From contig NW_022327642.1 of the NCBI RefSeq assembly GCF_002776525.5, positions 1 through 64,000 on the forward strand: a DNA stretch of 64,000 nucleotides, read 5' to 3'. A model generated the notes under the pieces. That model did no database searches and was not told the origin of the DNA. It was given only the letters and a program-made list of their open reading frames with translations. Below, one piece after another: positions 1 to 11,169 of the stretch (position 1 is its first letter; each line of letters opens with the position of its first letter). This DNA comes from Piliocolobus tephrosceles. Its lineage: Eukaryota > Chordata > Mammalia > Primates > Cercopithecidae. The translations under genes were made by a program, and so were the position numbers.

Positions 1-804
1 ATGGGAATTTAAGATGAGATTTGGGTGGGGATACGGCCAAACCATATCAAATATGTATACTACTCAGTCGTTAAGAGCAGTTTCTGCAGAATTGAGCTAC
101 AATTGTCCATAGCAGTAACTCATTCATTAACCCCACTCCCTTCTTCTTATTTACTCCCTTTCCCTTCTACACTTCCTCAGTTCCTCACCGGGCTTCCTGG
201 AAGAAAATGTGGTAATTTTATGTTTGACACATCGTTAATTCTCATAAGCCTTTACTAGTAACCTCTTAAACTTTAATAATGGAAAATTATAGAAATCAGC
301 TAAAATGTAAATGTTGATGTACACTTTCAAATTTATTTTAAGGAATACACGAATAAGATAACTGTGAAATTTAAAAAAAATGTATTTTGTCTGTTTGAGA
401 AGGAACCAAAATGAAATTAGAAATATATGAAATGGACATAGGGCAAAGGCATACAAAAGCAGTTTTAGGATAGGAAAGTAATATATCTCTTTAGTTTGGG
501 CTTTCCATTCTCCACTTCTACCTTTATTTTAAGGGAGTTGACCTTGTATAGAAAAGGTGAAGGAGGAAGAGAATATGGATGAAAGAATATGAAGAAAATA
601 CCAACTGTGCATTTAGTGCCTGTCATTATGTAAACATCAATTTTTTAAAAATCATTAAACTGTAATGATAAATTTTAGTATGGAAAGATTCTTAGGATAT
701 TAGTTTTTTCAAGTAAATACTTTTGAAACAGTTATTTCACTTAATAGTAATTAAGAGTACCACATACAGGTAGCTTTTCATGTTTGTTGGTTGGTTTTTT
801 CCTG
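1..804. other. unique AT-rich sequence
   Basis: No repeat, exon-like or RNA-gene structure was recognised. Short open frames here are interrupted and show no coding character. The composition is typical intergenic AT-rich primate DNA. Confidence 0.6.
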
Positions 805-905
805 GCAAAATATGGATAAGCTCATAGGACTGTAGTGAGGATAAAATGAGTTCATTTATTTAAGGTACTTGGCCCTGTGCCTGGCATGGGGTAAGTGCTA
901 AAAAT
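805..905 (+). repeat. MIR SINE fragment
   Basis: The core of the ancient mammalian MIR SINE is readable. There is a stretch like ctcatag-gact-gtagtgagg followed by ataaaatgagtt, then gtgcctggcatggggtaagtgct. This is the usual MIR order (…tgtgaggattaaatgagtt…cagtgcctggcacatagtaagtgct). It is heavily diverged and truncated at both ends, as expected for a repeat older than the eutherian radiation. Confidence 0.7.
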
Positions 906-1261
906 CTTGTATAAACACATAAACAAAAGATATTCTAGAAAGAATGTTTAAATTTTAAATTCTTGGAGAAAAATTGCCTTGTCTCCCACATGACCAGTGA
1001 CGTTATCAGAAACTCAGTATCTGAATGGGTACATTTTAGTTCCAAAAGCCATTTCTTGTGTTCTTATAACACTTCAAAGTAAAATATTTGCATTTAATTC
1101 TATACTTCAGAAATCTGGGAAGGGAAGTACATGTAAAACAGAAATCTGTCCTCTGCTTGATTTAGTTGCCAACATGTGAGTAAGACTTTAACTCTCTTTT
1201 TAGCATACAAAATAATATAATTTATACAGTCTTACAAAAGTAGGACATTCTGTCTTTTCCA
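906..1261. other. unique AT-rich sequence
   Basis: Nothing recognisable lies between the MIR fragment and the L1 3' end. Confidence 0.5.
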
Positions 1262-1670
1262 AAAGCATGAATAAACCTGGAAGACATTATGCTCAGTAAA
1301 ATAAGTCAGGAACCAAAAGACAAATATTTCATGATCTTACCCATATGTGAAATCTTAAAATGTGAAACTCACAGAAATTGTGAGTACAATGCTGATTACC
1401 AGAGGCTGATGGAAGGGTGTGAAAAAGGGGAGATGTTGGTCATTCCATTAAACAGCAGGAATCAGATTTAGTTATCTATTGTACAGCATGGTAACCACAG
1501 TTAATAATAATACTTTCATATTTCAAAATTGCTAAAAGAGTGGATAGTAAATGTTCTCACCACAAAAAATTATAAGTAAGTGAGGTGATGGATTAATTAG
1601 CTTGATTTAATCATTTCACAATGTGTAAGTATATTGTACCTCATAAACCTAATTACTATTAATCAAAAAT
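1262..1670 (+). mobile_element. L1M 3' end (end of ORF2 and 3'UTR)
   Basis: Sense-strand LINE-1 tail. It starts in the terminal ORF2 stretch (gaataaacctggaagacattatgctcagt) and runs through the older-L1 3'UTR, with gctgattaccagaggctg, tgtacagcatggtaaccacag and gttctcaccacaaaaaa. It ends in an A-rich tail near 1670. The 3'UTR type fits an L1MB/L1MC-age element. It is 5' truncated to about 400 bp and encodes nothing useful. Confidence 0.75.
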
Positions 1671-2022
1671 GCAAAACAATAGAATTTAATTATTCTTTAT
1701 TAGTTAAAAACCCTTATGTTTTCTGCCTTTATGTTGGGTCCTCACTTTTGTACATGCCTCACACATGTTAGTGCTGTTGAGAGATTAGGAGGCGTTATAG
1801 TATAAAAAACATATTACCTTACAATATACAATTACTCAAGAACATTTATTATGATAATGAGAAAAGGTATATCAAATCATGTGATAAACACTCACACAAA
1901 GAGGTGTTTTGATGATCCATCTATTAGATAAAAATCATGAAAGGTTTCTCTCAGCTTCTCCTCCATTCTTGCTCTGTGAACTCTGGAAAATCCCGTTTCT
2001 GCCTTAATTGAACAACCAAGTA
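1671..2022. other. unique AT-rich sequence
   Basis: No repeat was identified between the two L1 remnants. Confidence 0.5.
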
Positions 2023-2886
2023 AATAATTCTGAAAATGAATGGTATTTTGATATGAATTGCTTTGAATCTGTAAATCATTTTGAATAACATTGACATTTT
2101 AACTATACTACATTTTTTCAATGCTTGAGCATAGAATTTTTTTTCTTTGTTTGTGTCCTCTTCAATTCCTTTCATCCATGTTTTATAGTTTTCCTCATGG
2201 AGATACTTTACTCTTTGGTTAAGTTTATTTCTAGGTATTTTATATTTTTTAGCTATTTCAAATGGGATCACTTTCTTTATTCCTTTTTCAGACAGTTCCC
2301 TGTTGGCAAATAAGTGCTGCTGATTTTTGTAAGTTGATTTTGTATTTTGCACATTACTGAATTATTGGTTCTGGTTTGGTGGAGTATTTAGATTTTTCTA
2401 AGTATAAGATCATGTCACCAGCAAACAAAAATAATTTTTCTTATTCTCTTCCAATTTGTATGCCTTTTTTTTCTCTTGCCTAATTGCTATAGGTAGGATA
2501 TTCTCACTCATATTTGGGAGCTAAGAAGGTGGATCCCTTGAAGACAGATTGGTAGTTACCAGAGGCCAGGAAAGGTAGGAAGGAGGAGAAGCTAAAGAGT
2601 GTTTGATTAATGTATATAAAAAATCGTTATCTAGAAGAAATAAGACTTAGTGTTTGATAGATCAGTAGGGTGACTACAGTTTAAATAATGTATGTTTCTA
2701 AAGAGCTAAAAGAGACTTATTTAGATGTTCCCAGCATAAAGATAAATGTTTAAGGTGATTAATATAGCAATTATCATGATTTCATCATTACATATCATAT
2801 GAAGGTATCAAATTATCACATGTATCCTAAAATATGTAGATCTATTATGTATTAATGAAAAATAATTATGGAATAATTCTAAAATT
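2023..2886 (+). mobile_element. L1MA with 5' inversion (twin priming)
   Basis: The left half (about 2038-2500) is antisense L1 ORF2. The right half (about 2500-2871) is sense L1MA 3'UTR, with ctcactcatatttgggag, ggttaccagagg-like and gggtgactacag motifs and an A-rich end. The halves meet near 2500. The element is flanked by a near-perfect direct repeat, aataattctgaaaat at 2023-2037 and aataattctaaaatt at 2872-2886, which I read as its target-site duplication. Antisense 5' part followed by sense 3' part, all within one target-site duplication, is the twin-priming signature. Confidence 0.8.
2038..2500 (-). pseudogene. L1 ORF2 fragment, inverted
   Basis: The minus strand reads the region after the reverse transcriptase core of LINE-1 ORF2p. 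Recognisable blocks in order are an NTKSTYKNQQ-like stretch, RELSEKGIKKVIPF (the ELSEREIKKTIPF block), ENYKTWMKGIEEDTNK, and IVKMSMLFKMIYRFKAIHIKIP (the [24 protein letters not shown] block). No catalytic residues lie in this part. It is the 5'-inverted half of the 2023-2886 insertion and has no start or downstream domain of its own. Confidence 0.8.
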
Positions 2887-4631
2887 CTTATGCTGATTTA
2901 CAATTGGAAAGGGAAATTTAATAAAGAAGAATAGACCAGATATGACAGGTCACAGAGGAACAGGTAGAGAAAAAAAGTATTTTTATCCTTTGAGGAAGAG
3001 TAGTTTGTTGAACGTAGCACAGAGAAGTAAGACTGGGGACATGTGCCAGGAATGAGAGCTTGAAACAGCCAAGAAAAAATTTAAATATGTTTTTTGTTTT
3101 TCTTTAAAGGCTGCAAGAAAGATTTGCATACATTTTCAGTTGCTTTTTGATATCAGATAATGACATACCAAAAAATGGGACCAGGAAGAATAGACGTATT
3201 GTGTTTGTGTATGTGTGTCCGTGTGTCTGTGCAGATGAGTGTGCATATATATTCATAAACAGCATACTCAAGAGAATCCTTCAATATTTAACTAGTCTGT
3301 CCTCATTGCTGCCCCTTTTGAAATGTTTAACTGCTTCCATTGTAGTTTTATTAGGCTTTAAATAGAAGAGTTTGCCTCAGGTTATGTTTTTCTTCTCAAG
3401 ATATTTTGTTGTTGCTGTAGCTATTTGTTTGTTATTTGCGTAATTTTGAAACTGGGAAACGTTTTACTTCCAGAAATTCTAAATCTACTCAAATTATTTC
3501 TCTCTCAATAATAAATTATCTTCCACTTACTTGTTTTTAAGAAATGCAAACCTTTGCATATGCCATTTTACAATGCTTTTTTGCAGGTGAAATAAAAGGT
3601 TTTAAATAAATGCAAAAAACTTGTATTCAAAATTAGATATTTTTATTCATCCAAATATATCACATTATATAATACATACATTAAGCAATACTGCAAAAAT
3701 TCTATTTAATTGTTAAATATTAAGGTCAAATATTATTGTTAAATATTAAATCTGCTGTACATAGGCTGAAGCAATGTATTTCTCATAATATTATCCTTGT
3801 GTTTTTAAAAGACATTTTAGTTTGTTTCTTTTGGGATGACTCTGAAATCATGATTGATAAAATAGTACAATCTTATTATTTTATTGGCCGAGTATTTTAT
3901 GAAAATATGACCTCAGAATGTAAATCTCATTAGGAAATTACGCAAGTGTCATTTTACTTAAAATGTGAATATATTAATATAAGATCTTGTTAAAAATTTA
4001 TTAGGAAAAATTAAGTAATAACTTCAAACTGTAACCATATAAGATTTAAACATTTTTTAGGTTAAGATTTTTATTACCTGATGCATGCTGAATCTGACCA
4101 CACCTCATTAAGCCTAAGGTATTTTCATGAACTTTAGCCACCTGTCATTGCTATGATTCTCAAATGAGAAAGATCCACATTAACTCTCCCAATTGTCACT
4201 GTCACCCTCTGCAAAAAATACACTTGTTGTGTCAAGCAACAGATGAAATCAACACACACACAAAAGAATATTTTAAAGGAATATACAACAATTGCCTTCA
4301 TCTGTTTCTCCTGATTTGAAATATAGAGTTTAATTTGTTAATTAAAAAGCTATATATATTTAAAATATTACTCTCAGTACAATTGTTTCTAGGGGTGCAA
4401 GAAACTTCTGTATTCATTTGCTTATGATTTGACTTCTATATCTGGTTTTAGAGTGAGGGGCTATAAATACTGGCTATTGGCTTGAAGATAAGTATTGATC
4501 TCATAATAATAATAAATGCCATAAGATGATACTAATATCATTCATTTCTACAAAGAAATATCTTTGGAAATAACGAAATTTTGTTTTTCTGGACTGAAAC
4601 TTTCTATTTAAAACCCAATGGGTTGAAGGTT
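2887..4631. other. unique AT-rich sequence
   Basis: About 1.7 kb without a recognised gene or interspersed repeat. It contains an imperfect TG-rich tract near 3199-3252 and several A/T runs. No splice-flanked coding segment stands out. Confidence 0.5.
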
Positions 4632-4810
4632 TCCATTGTAGACAGTATTCCAAGATGATCTCCCAGATTCTTAGTACTTGGTATAAACGTACACCTTCAA
4701 TTAATTTTCTCTCATTGAGTGTGGGCAGAATCTGTGGCTATGAAAGCATGATTGCTCTGTAGATTAGATTATGTTATATGGCAAATAGTGAAGACAGAGT
4801 CACTCCTGGG

Positions 4811-4849
<39 letters not shown>

Positions 4850-5290
4850 CTGTTTGTGGGTACTTCTTTTCTTCCTTTGTAGAATACTGGGGGAACATTA
4901 AAAGTCAGAGATATGTACGCCTGTTCATCTGGAAGAAAGCAAAGACTCAAGCTGTATACTCCTTTTTGGGGCATGTGGTCAGGAACTGAGCGTGACCTCC
5001 AGAAGTTGAATGTGATCTCTATTCAGAAGCCAGTAAGAATATGGATGCCTTAGTTATACAACTTCAGGGAAATGAATTTTGTCAACAATTAATGGGTTTG
5101 GATAGTAACCTGAGGCTCCAATATGAATTGTGACCCCCGATGACATACTGATTTTTAGCCGGGGTTCCTGAGCACTTTGTTTCCTTGTACCATAACTCCT
5201 GTACTATGGAAACTGTGAAATAAATTTCTGTCATTTTAAACCACTAAACTTGTGGTAATTTGTTATTCAAAAACAGGAAACTAATGAAAT
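4632..5290 (+). mobile_element. MLT1-type MaLR LTR
   Basis: Solo LTR of the ancient ERVL-MaLR class. The early part has attccaagatgatctccca, gagtgtgggcagaatctgtg and gattatgttatatggcaaa. The end has the typical gaaactgtgaaataaatttctgtcattttaaaccac, then a ggtaatttgttattca run and gaaactaatga. It is oriented sense. A (TG)n tract has expanded inside it. No internal MaLR sequence adjoins, so it is a solo LTR. Confidence 0.75.
4813..4848 (+). repeat. (TG)n microsatellite
   Basis: An uninterrupted run of about 18 TG units inside the MLT1 LTR. Likely length-polymorphic. Confidence 0.95.
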
Positions 5291-8200
5291 CACTATTCTA
5301 CGATGAGGTGGCAACTAAAAACCAGTTAGCTGCTTTTTCCATTGTCAACAATTTTTACTGTTAGTTATTAACTAAATGTTCTCTTTTATAGATTTATTTA
5401 TCAAACTTTCATGCAGAATTAAGAGGTTACTGGAGGAATAAGAGGAAATTAATCATTTTATTTAAATTGTGCATTGCAGTGCAATTCTGACATAGCATTG
5501 TTTCATAATATGCAGATATTGATCATCTAAATTCAAATCTTATATTGGTAAGTTAATCACATAAAATACGTGTATGTTATTTGACAGAGACTAACTCACC
5601 CTGCTACGTTTGTAGCTATTTTCGGTGATGTTAATGTGGATATTCTTAAAATTACATCTATGTAACAATCTTGGCAAAGGGAAGGATAAGATGTTGTGTT
5701 ATAAAATTTAGTACTGTGATGATAAAAGATGTGCTTATTAATATTCACCACAATGACAGAAATTAATGAAGGAATGCAGAAGCTCACTCAAAAGTATCAT
5801 GACCTTGTGTTATCTAAAATGGAATATACTGCCTTTATGGTTGAAAATCATGCTACTTTCTTTAGTCCTGATTTCTAAGCATAGCTCTGCCAATGACTTT
5901 CTGACGTTTGTATTTTGCTTCAGGTATGACCATATCTCATTATGCACTAACAGATTATTTTTGAAGAATAATGAGAAATGTCATCTTTTTAAGAATAAAA
6001 GATAAAATTTTCACAAGATAATATAGTTTATCTTGTCACATGTGTTATCAATAAGATTCACACTAAACACAACAATCTAGGTAACTTCTTACATACCTAA
6101 CCAAAATATTAGAGACACATCAAAAGTGAGGGCCTAAGAACCTAGTTATTGCTTATCATAGACAAGTTTAATATATAAATAGTTCTTGTATGAGATTTAT
6201 CATCATTGACTAACAATATATAAACAAAAAGTGTGGTAGAAATAAGCAGAAATAGTTGAAAAACTGTAGTGTTGTTATTCAAATATTAACCATTTCCCAC
6301 TGTCCTAATAGAGAGAATGAAAGGTACCTGAGACTTGTGACATTTTTCTTACTCATTATTCTATTTCACATAGTCCCAAATATAATAACAGGAAAAATGG
6401 AATGAGATCGTGTCACGTGCTATATGATGTTCTTTTATGCTCTTCCATTTGCTATCTACAAACGTAGTCAAATTGCATTTGTGAGAAAAATGTAATTGTT
6501 TTACATTGCTTTCAAATCTAATTACTGTCTGCTTTAATAGAAGGCAGTTGAATTTTCACATCTGCTTTTCATTAAATGTGTTACAATAAGTTGGTTGAGG
6601 TATATAAAGAAAATCAAGTTTTGTATAGATATGTAGTTGGAAAAAAAAAGAGAGGGACCTTTAATGACCTTTTCAACTAATTGTTAGTAGTGTTCTTCAA
6701 GAACAGGTAAAAGTTATTTAAAGGTTAGTTTCAAAATGGAATCTGAAAAAAATCAAAAGAATTTTATATTCTGTTACATTAGAATCAATTGACCTGTGAA
6801 GAACCTTGAATGGATCTTTTATTCACAGATAATTTTATAACATCATGCGTGTGACATTTGGAGAACATGAGTTCACTGACTTATGAACATCTTTCAAATG
6901 TAGATGAGTTTCATTTTACAATATCAAAAATTAGCATTGTTTAATAAAATTATTCATTTAACTGGAATATTCCTTTAGTAGTCAGAAGTCAAGTTCACAG
7001 TGATGGAACCAAACCTCTAAAATTCTAATTCTTCTAAAGTTTATTATTTTCCACATATATTGACAATTGTCTTCTGTGACAGGCTTATTTTGTTCATTTT
7101 TTGAGGAAACACCTTCTAAATACCCAGACACGAAGTAGCATAATTTGTCTGTAAGTCATTGTCTTAAGTAAAAGTTCCAATCTATGAAAAAAATGGTTAG
7201 TTTTGCTGGCTACTCAAAACAAACCACTGATATTCATTGAGGCAACCATCATATTTTAGTAATGACTCAGTTGCTTTAAGTGTACATCTCCTTTTGTCAA
7301 GCAGAATGTTAAAAATAGATGTATGTGACTTAAGAATCAAGTTTTTGTTTATAAATACTATTCTTTGCTCATTAAAATATATTCTTAAGTTAAACTGATA
7401 TTGGATTATATGGCAGTGCATGGCAATGAATAATATAGAAATTAGTAGTAAAATATGGGGATACTACCTTGGTATAAATCACTGGCAGTTTTACCCCCCA
7501 TTGCGTTTCACAATCAGTGCACTTACTGACACAATAAAAGGCAGATAATATCTTAGAATTATTATGAAAATAGATTGTATTTCCTTGAACCCCTAAAAGG
7601 GCCTGAGAATTCTCCAAGGATTTAGGGACAATAAATTAAGAATTAATATTTTAAGAGTGCCTCACCTGCTTCAGAGCCATGATTTTGTCACAGGAGATTT
7701 GATAAGGCTAGAAGTCTTGTGCTTCTGATCCATTCTCCACAATTCCCCTTTACATCTTCCTCCTCTAGAGCAATCACCACAGGGCTGTTTCACGTAGCTA
7801 ATCCAGCTCACCCAGTTCACTTTACAGTCATCCACAGTTAGTATAGATATCTAAAGAAGCCATGTCATCATTTTTTCCCTTATGGTCCTGTTCCCAGGGA
7901 AAAAAATCTGATGTTCACAAAATACAACTGTCCTGGAAGATTACTGTAATGAAACTTGAGATGATACTTGGAAAATAATCATATTATGTCAGTATCAACT
8001 AGAAAATGTCTATTTTAGCTGGAATTTAAAAAGAAAGTAAAATTTTCCTAAGGTTTTTATCTGGAAAGTATTCCATGCATTACTACTCTAAAGACAATAC
8101 AAGATTAGTCAATTACTCTATGTTTGTTTCTATTGTATTAGCATATAGATAATTCACAGAAAAGAAGTAATAGAAATAAGGTTAATAAGGAAAAGAGGGT

Positions 8201-9434
8201 CAGTGCCTACAAGAGAATTTAAAAATACATTCTCGTGAAAAATGTAAATTATATTGTTACTTTTTTCCGGTCTCCTAACAAGGTAAAAATGCAGTACTTT
8301 AGAAAGGTTTGATTAAATAATTGTCTATGTGGAATGCATGAAGGGAAGAAAACAGTGGACTCAAAGAGACCATTTGTAATTTTTGATTTCATCTTGATTT
8401 GTGCATGAGAATAATCTCCTTAGGTGGTATACTGTGTTCTTCCATAGGTGTATAAAAAACAGTGCATATTTAACCTGTTTAAGCATGAGTTTAAATACAG
8501 ATCCAATCTTATTATATAGAGTTTTCTACTTCATAGGAAAATTAACCGTTTTATATTAGAAACTTGTAGTCTATGGCAAAAACAAATTAGGTTGCTGCAA
8601 AATTTGTTAACTCACAATGTAAAATTGGTAATATATTAAGGGAAAGATAGCTCACTTATCCTTGTGTATACATTATTTTTGTTTCTTTCATTAGAAATCA
8701 AGTTTCTCTACTACCAAAGTCTAAGTTTCAGAGTTGTTGACCTCCTCTTTCAAGGAAAATAAAGCTAAAGTTATTACAGCTGTTTGAAATTTTTTTCTAG
8801 AATCCTGGAACCAAAGGTAAATTAGAGATGGGAAAACTGAAATAGGAAATAAATCATGAAATTTTTATTCTCCAATCTCTATGTCTATATCATTATAATT
8901 ATAGCTAAAATAAATAAATTTAAACTTAGGAGAATGTATAGATTACTCACATTAACAACATGAAAATTTAAGGGTTAATGCAGAAATATTGCATTCTGAA
9001 ATATTTCCAGAAACTATCGATGTGTTAGTGTGTTTAAAGGAAGGCATAGCAAACACAGAGTGTTTGCATAAAGAACATAATGCAAATTAACTTTTATCAA
9101 AAATGTTATGGGGCTTTTTATTTTAAACTGTAAAATGTAGTTCAATCATCTCTCTACAAATTTGTAGAAGCTTTTTGGTTAAATTAGGAAGATTAATATG
9201 ATGGTGAGGGTGTTTATGGAGGTTAAGAGCAGTCCTGGCACAGTTGCCTGGTCCTCTGTCTTCGTAGCCTTCTCAGAAAGAGATGCCTTTTTCTTCACAA
9301 ACATTTGTTGTCCAATCAACCCCCAGGCATCTGCTGCAGCAGATGGGCTTTGCCATGTACCTGGAACCATGAAGCAAGTGTAACCAGTGCTTTCTCCACC
9401 TCTGGGTGAATTTAGTCAGGCTTTACTAGTTAGC
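5291..9434. other. unique AT-rich sequence
   Basis: About 4.1 kb with no gene or confidently assignable repeat. Frames are short and broken in all six readings. A slightly GC-richer patch at about 7665-7870 has no recognised homology. Confidence 0.5.
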
Positions 9435-9545
9435 ATGAGTTCATCCAGGAAATATTTATTGAGCATCTGATACATGGAACATTGTGGTAGTTAAAGAGTT
9501 GAAAGCAGATCTGAGTCTTAACCTCAAGAAGCTTTGCTCTAAAAT
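9435..9545 (-). repeat. probable L2 LINE 3' fragment
   Basis: The pattern ttcatccaggaaatatttattgagcatctgatacatgg, then cttaacctcaagaagcttt, follows the reverse complement of the L2 3' end (caacaaatatttattgagc…ctcaaggagctt). It is short and diverged. Confidence 0.5.
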
Positions 9546-9690
9546 GCTTTGCAAACTTAAGATTTAAATTCTGTGTGATTTTTTTTTCATTAGATTTACC
9601 TCTGATCTCGTAATCCAGGTACTTTATGCCATGTACTTTCATTTTTATTTGATATTTTTTCTTTTATTTCTACATTATTTTATTTTTATG

Positions 9691-9810
9691 CATTCCCACA
9701 GGAAGAAGAAAGCATATTACTTCATTCACCATTTGTCTGGAAGCTATTACATACATACCATGAAATGTTAGCAGCAAAACCCAGACAGGAAGCAAGTAGA
9801 CAAGCATCAC
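9691..9810 (+). repeat. diverged direct repeat, copy 1
   Basis: Pairs with 11049-11169 in the same orientation. The shared core runs from cccacaggaaga through gcatattacttcattca and tttgtctggaag to aagtagacaag-atcac, about 85% identical by eye. I could not match it to a known repeat family. Confidence 0.7.
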
Positions 9811-10317
9811 TCTCCTTAGATGCCTGTTCTGCTTTATTAGCTATCCAATCTCCCTCCCTTATTGAAACTTTAGATCTTATTTCCCTTCCTGGGTGTATTA
9901 CCAACTCTAGGGGTTTCTCAGTAATTTTAAATTATCTAAAGACCTTCTTTTTCAATGTGCACTGTGATACCTTGATCCAAGAATATCTGAGTGAGTAGGC
10001 CTCAAGTAGGCTTTAGTAGTCCTGTGTATTCTGTCTAGTGTTTAAATACTGATAACACTAAACACATAATCACTGATTTTAAAAAATGACCTCAAGACTA
10101 TGATGGTATCCCCTTTAGGAATGAACTTTAGGAATGACATTTCAGTGGTGGAAGCAGCAGTAAAAATATGCTATGGTTTCATGGTAGTAGCCTTGCACAT
10201 TACCATGTCATAGAGGTATGGAGGAGGATTCTATGTGCGAGGTTCTAGTATAATGGATTAAAAAACTCTTTATTTTAGGGCAGCAGTTTATTATTCTGGT
10301 ATATGTTCTTGCCATTA
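9811..10317. other. unique sequence
   Basis: Nothing recognisable. Short open frames are not supported by any family resemblance. Confidence 0.5.
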
Positions 10318-10546
10318 AAAATGCATATATACATACATTTATACATATATGTATAAATATGCATACTTTATATGTAATGTATATATTTGTGTATAAATAT
10401 ATGTGTGTATGTTTATATATGTTTATATTTACATTTATATATTATATATTATATACTATATTATGTGTTATATACATATAACGTAAATATATATAAATGT
10501 AAATATAAATATATAAATGCATATATATACACATATATATATATCT
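10318..10546. repeat. (TA)-rich low-complexity, self-complementary tract
   Basis: About 230 bp composed almost only of TATA, CATA and TGTA steps, with many reverse-palindromic stretches such as tacatatatgta and atatgtataaatatgcat. It can fold back on itself at many registers. Confidence 0.9.
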
Positions 10547-11048
10547 GTGCTCTCTAGAAGCTTTAGGTTAAAAATATGCACTGGTTTGTACTGTATTGAT
10601 ATCTATCCACTATTTATTAAAAAGGACCAGCTTATTACTTTTTCTTTTATGAAATAAGTAAAATAACCTGCAAAGTAAATAACCCCAATATCTATGACAA
10701 ATAAGAATCATTAGACAATTTAGCTGAGCACATACTTAAAAATTTTAGAAAGAGCACAAATTAACCAATATTTCGGATCTCTTTTGTGTACAGAAAAATG
10801 TGTGCTAATGTTATCTTCTCTCTTTCTATTCATCTCTACATCTTTCAATAGCTTCTTATCTATTGAGACTGAAGAATGCAAGGATTGGCCTTATAAAAGT
10901 ACACACAGTACTGCCCCCCATAGTTTGGAGTACTATGAAACTTCAGCTAAATACATTTGAAGGGAAAATACCACATTTTAATAATTTTTATTTGTCACAT
11001 ACTTTTTATTTTATCCTTTCAAATTATTATCTTTGGCTCAGGCACTTA
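10547..11048. other. unique AT-rich sequence
   Basis: No gene or repeat recognised between the TA-rich tract and the second direct-repeat copy. Confidence 0.5.
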
Positions 11049-11169
11049 TTCCTCCCACAGGAAGATGAAAGCATATTACTTCATTCATGATTTGTCTGGA
11101 AGGTAATGCATACATGCTATGATATGTCAGCAGCAAAAGTCAGAGAGGAAACAAGTAGACAAGAATCAC
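11049..11169 (+). repeat. diverged direct repeat, copy 2
   Basis: Second copy of the 9691-9810 segment, offset by about 1.36 kb in the same orientation. Substitutions are scattered and lengths differ by about one base, so the duplication is old. Flanks outside the copies show only weak similarity. Confidence 0.7.

Noticed and set aside
3199..3252. TG-rich tract as a regulatory Z-DNA element
   Set aside because: Imperfect and short, with no supporting context.
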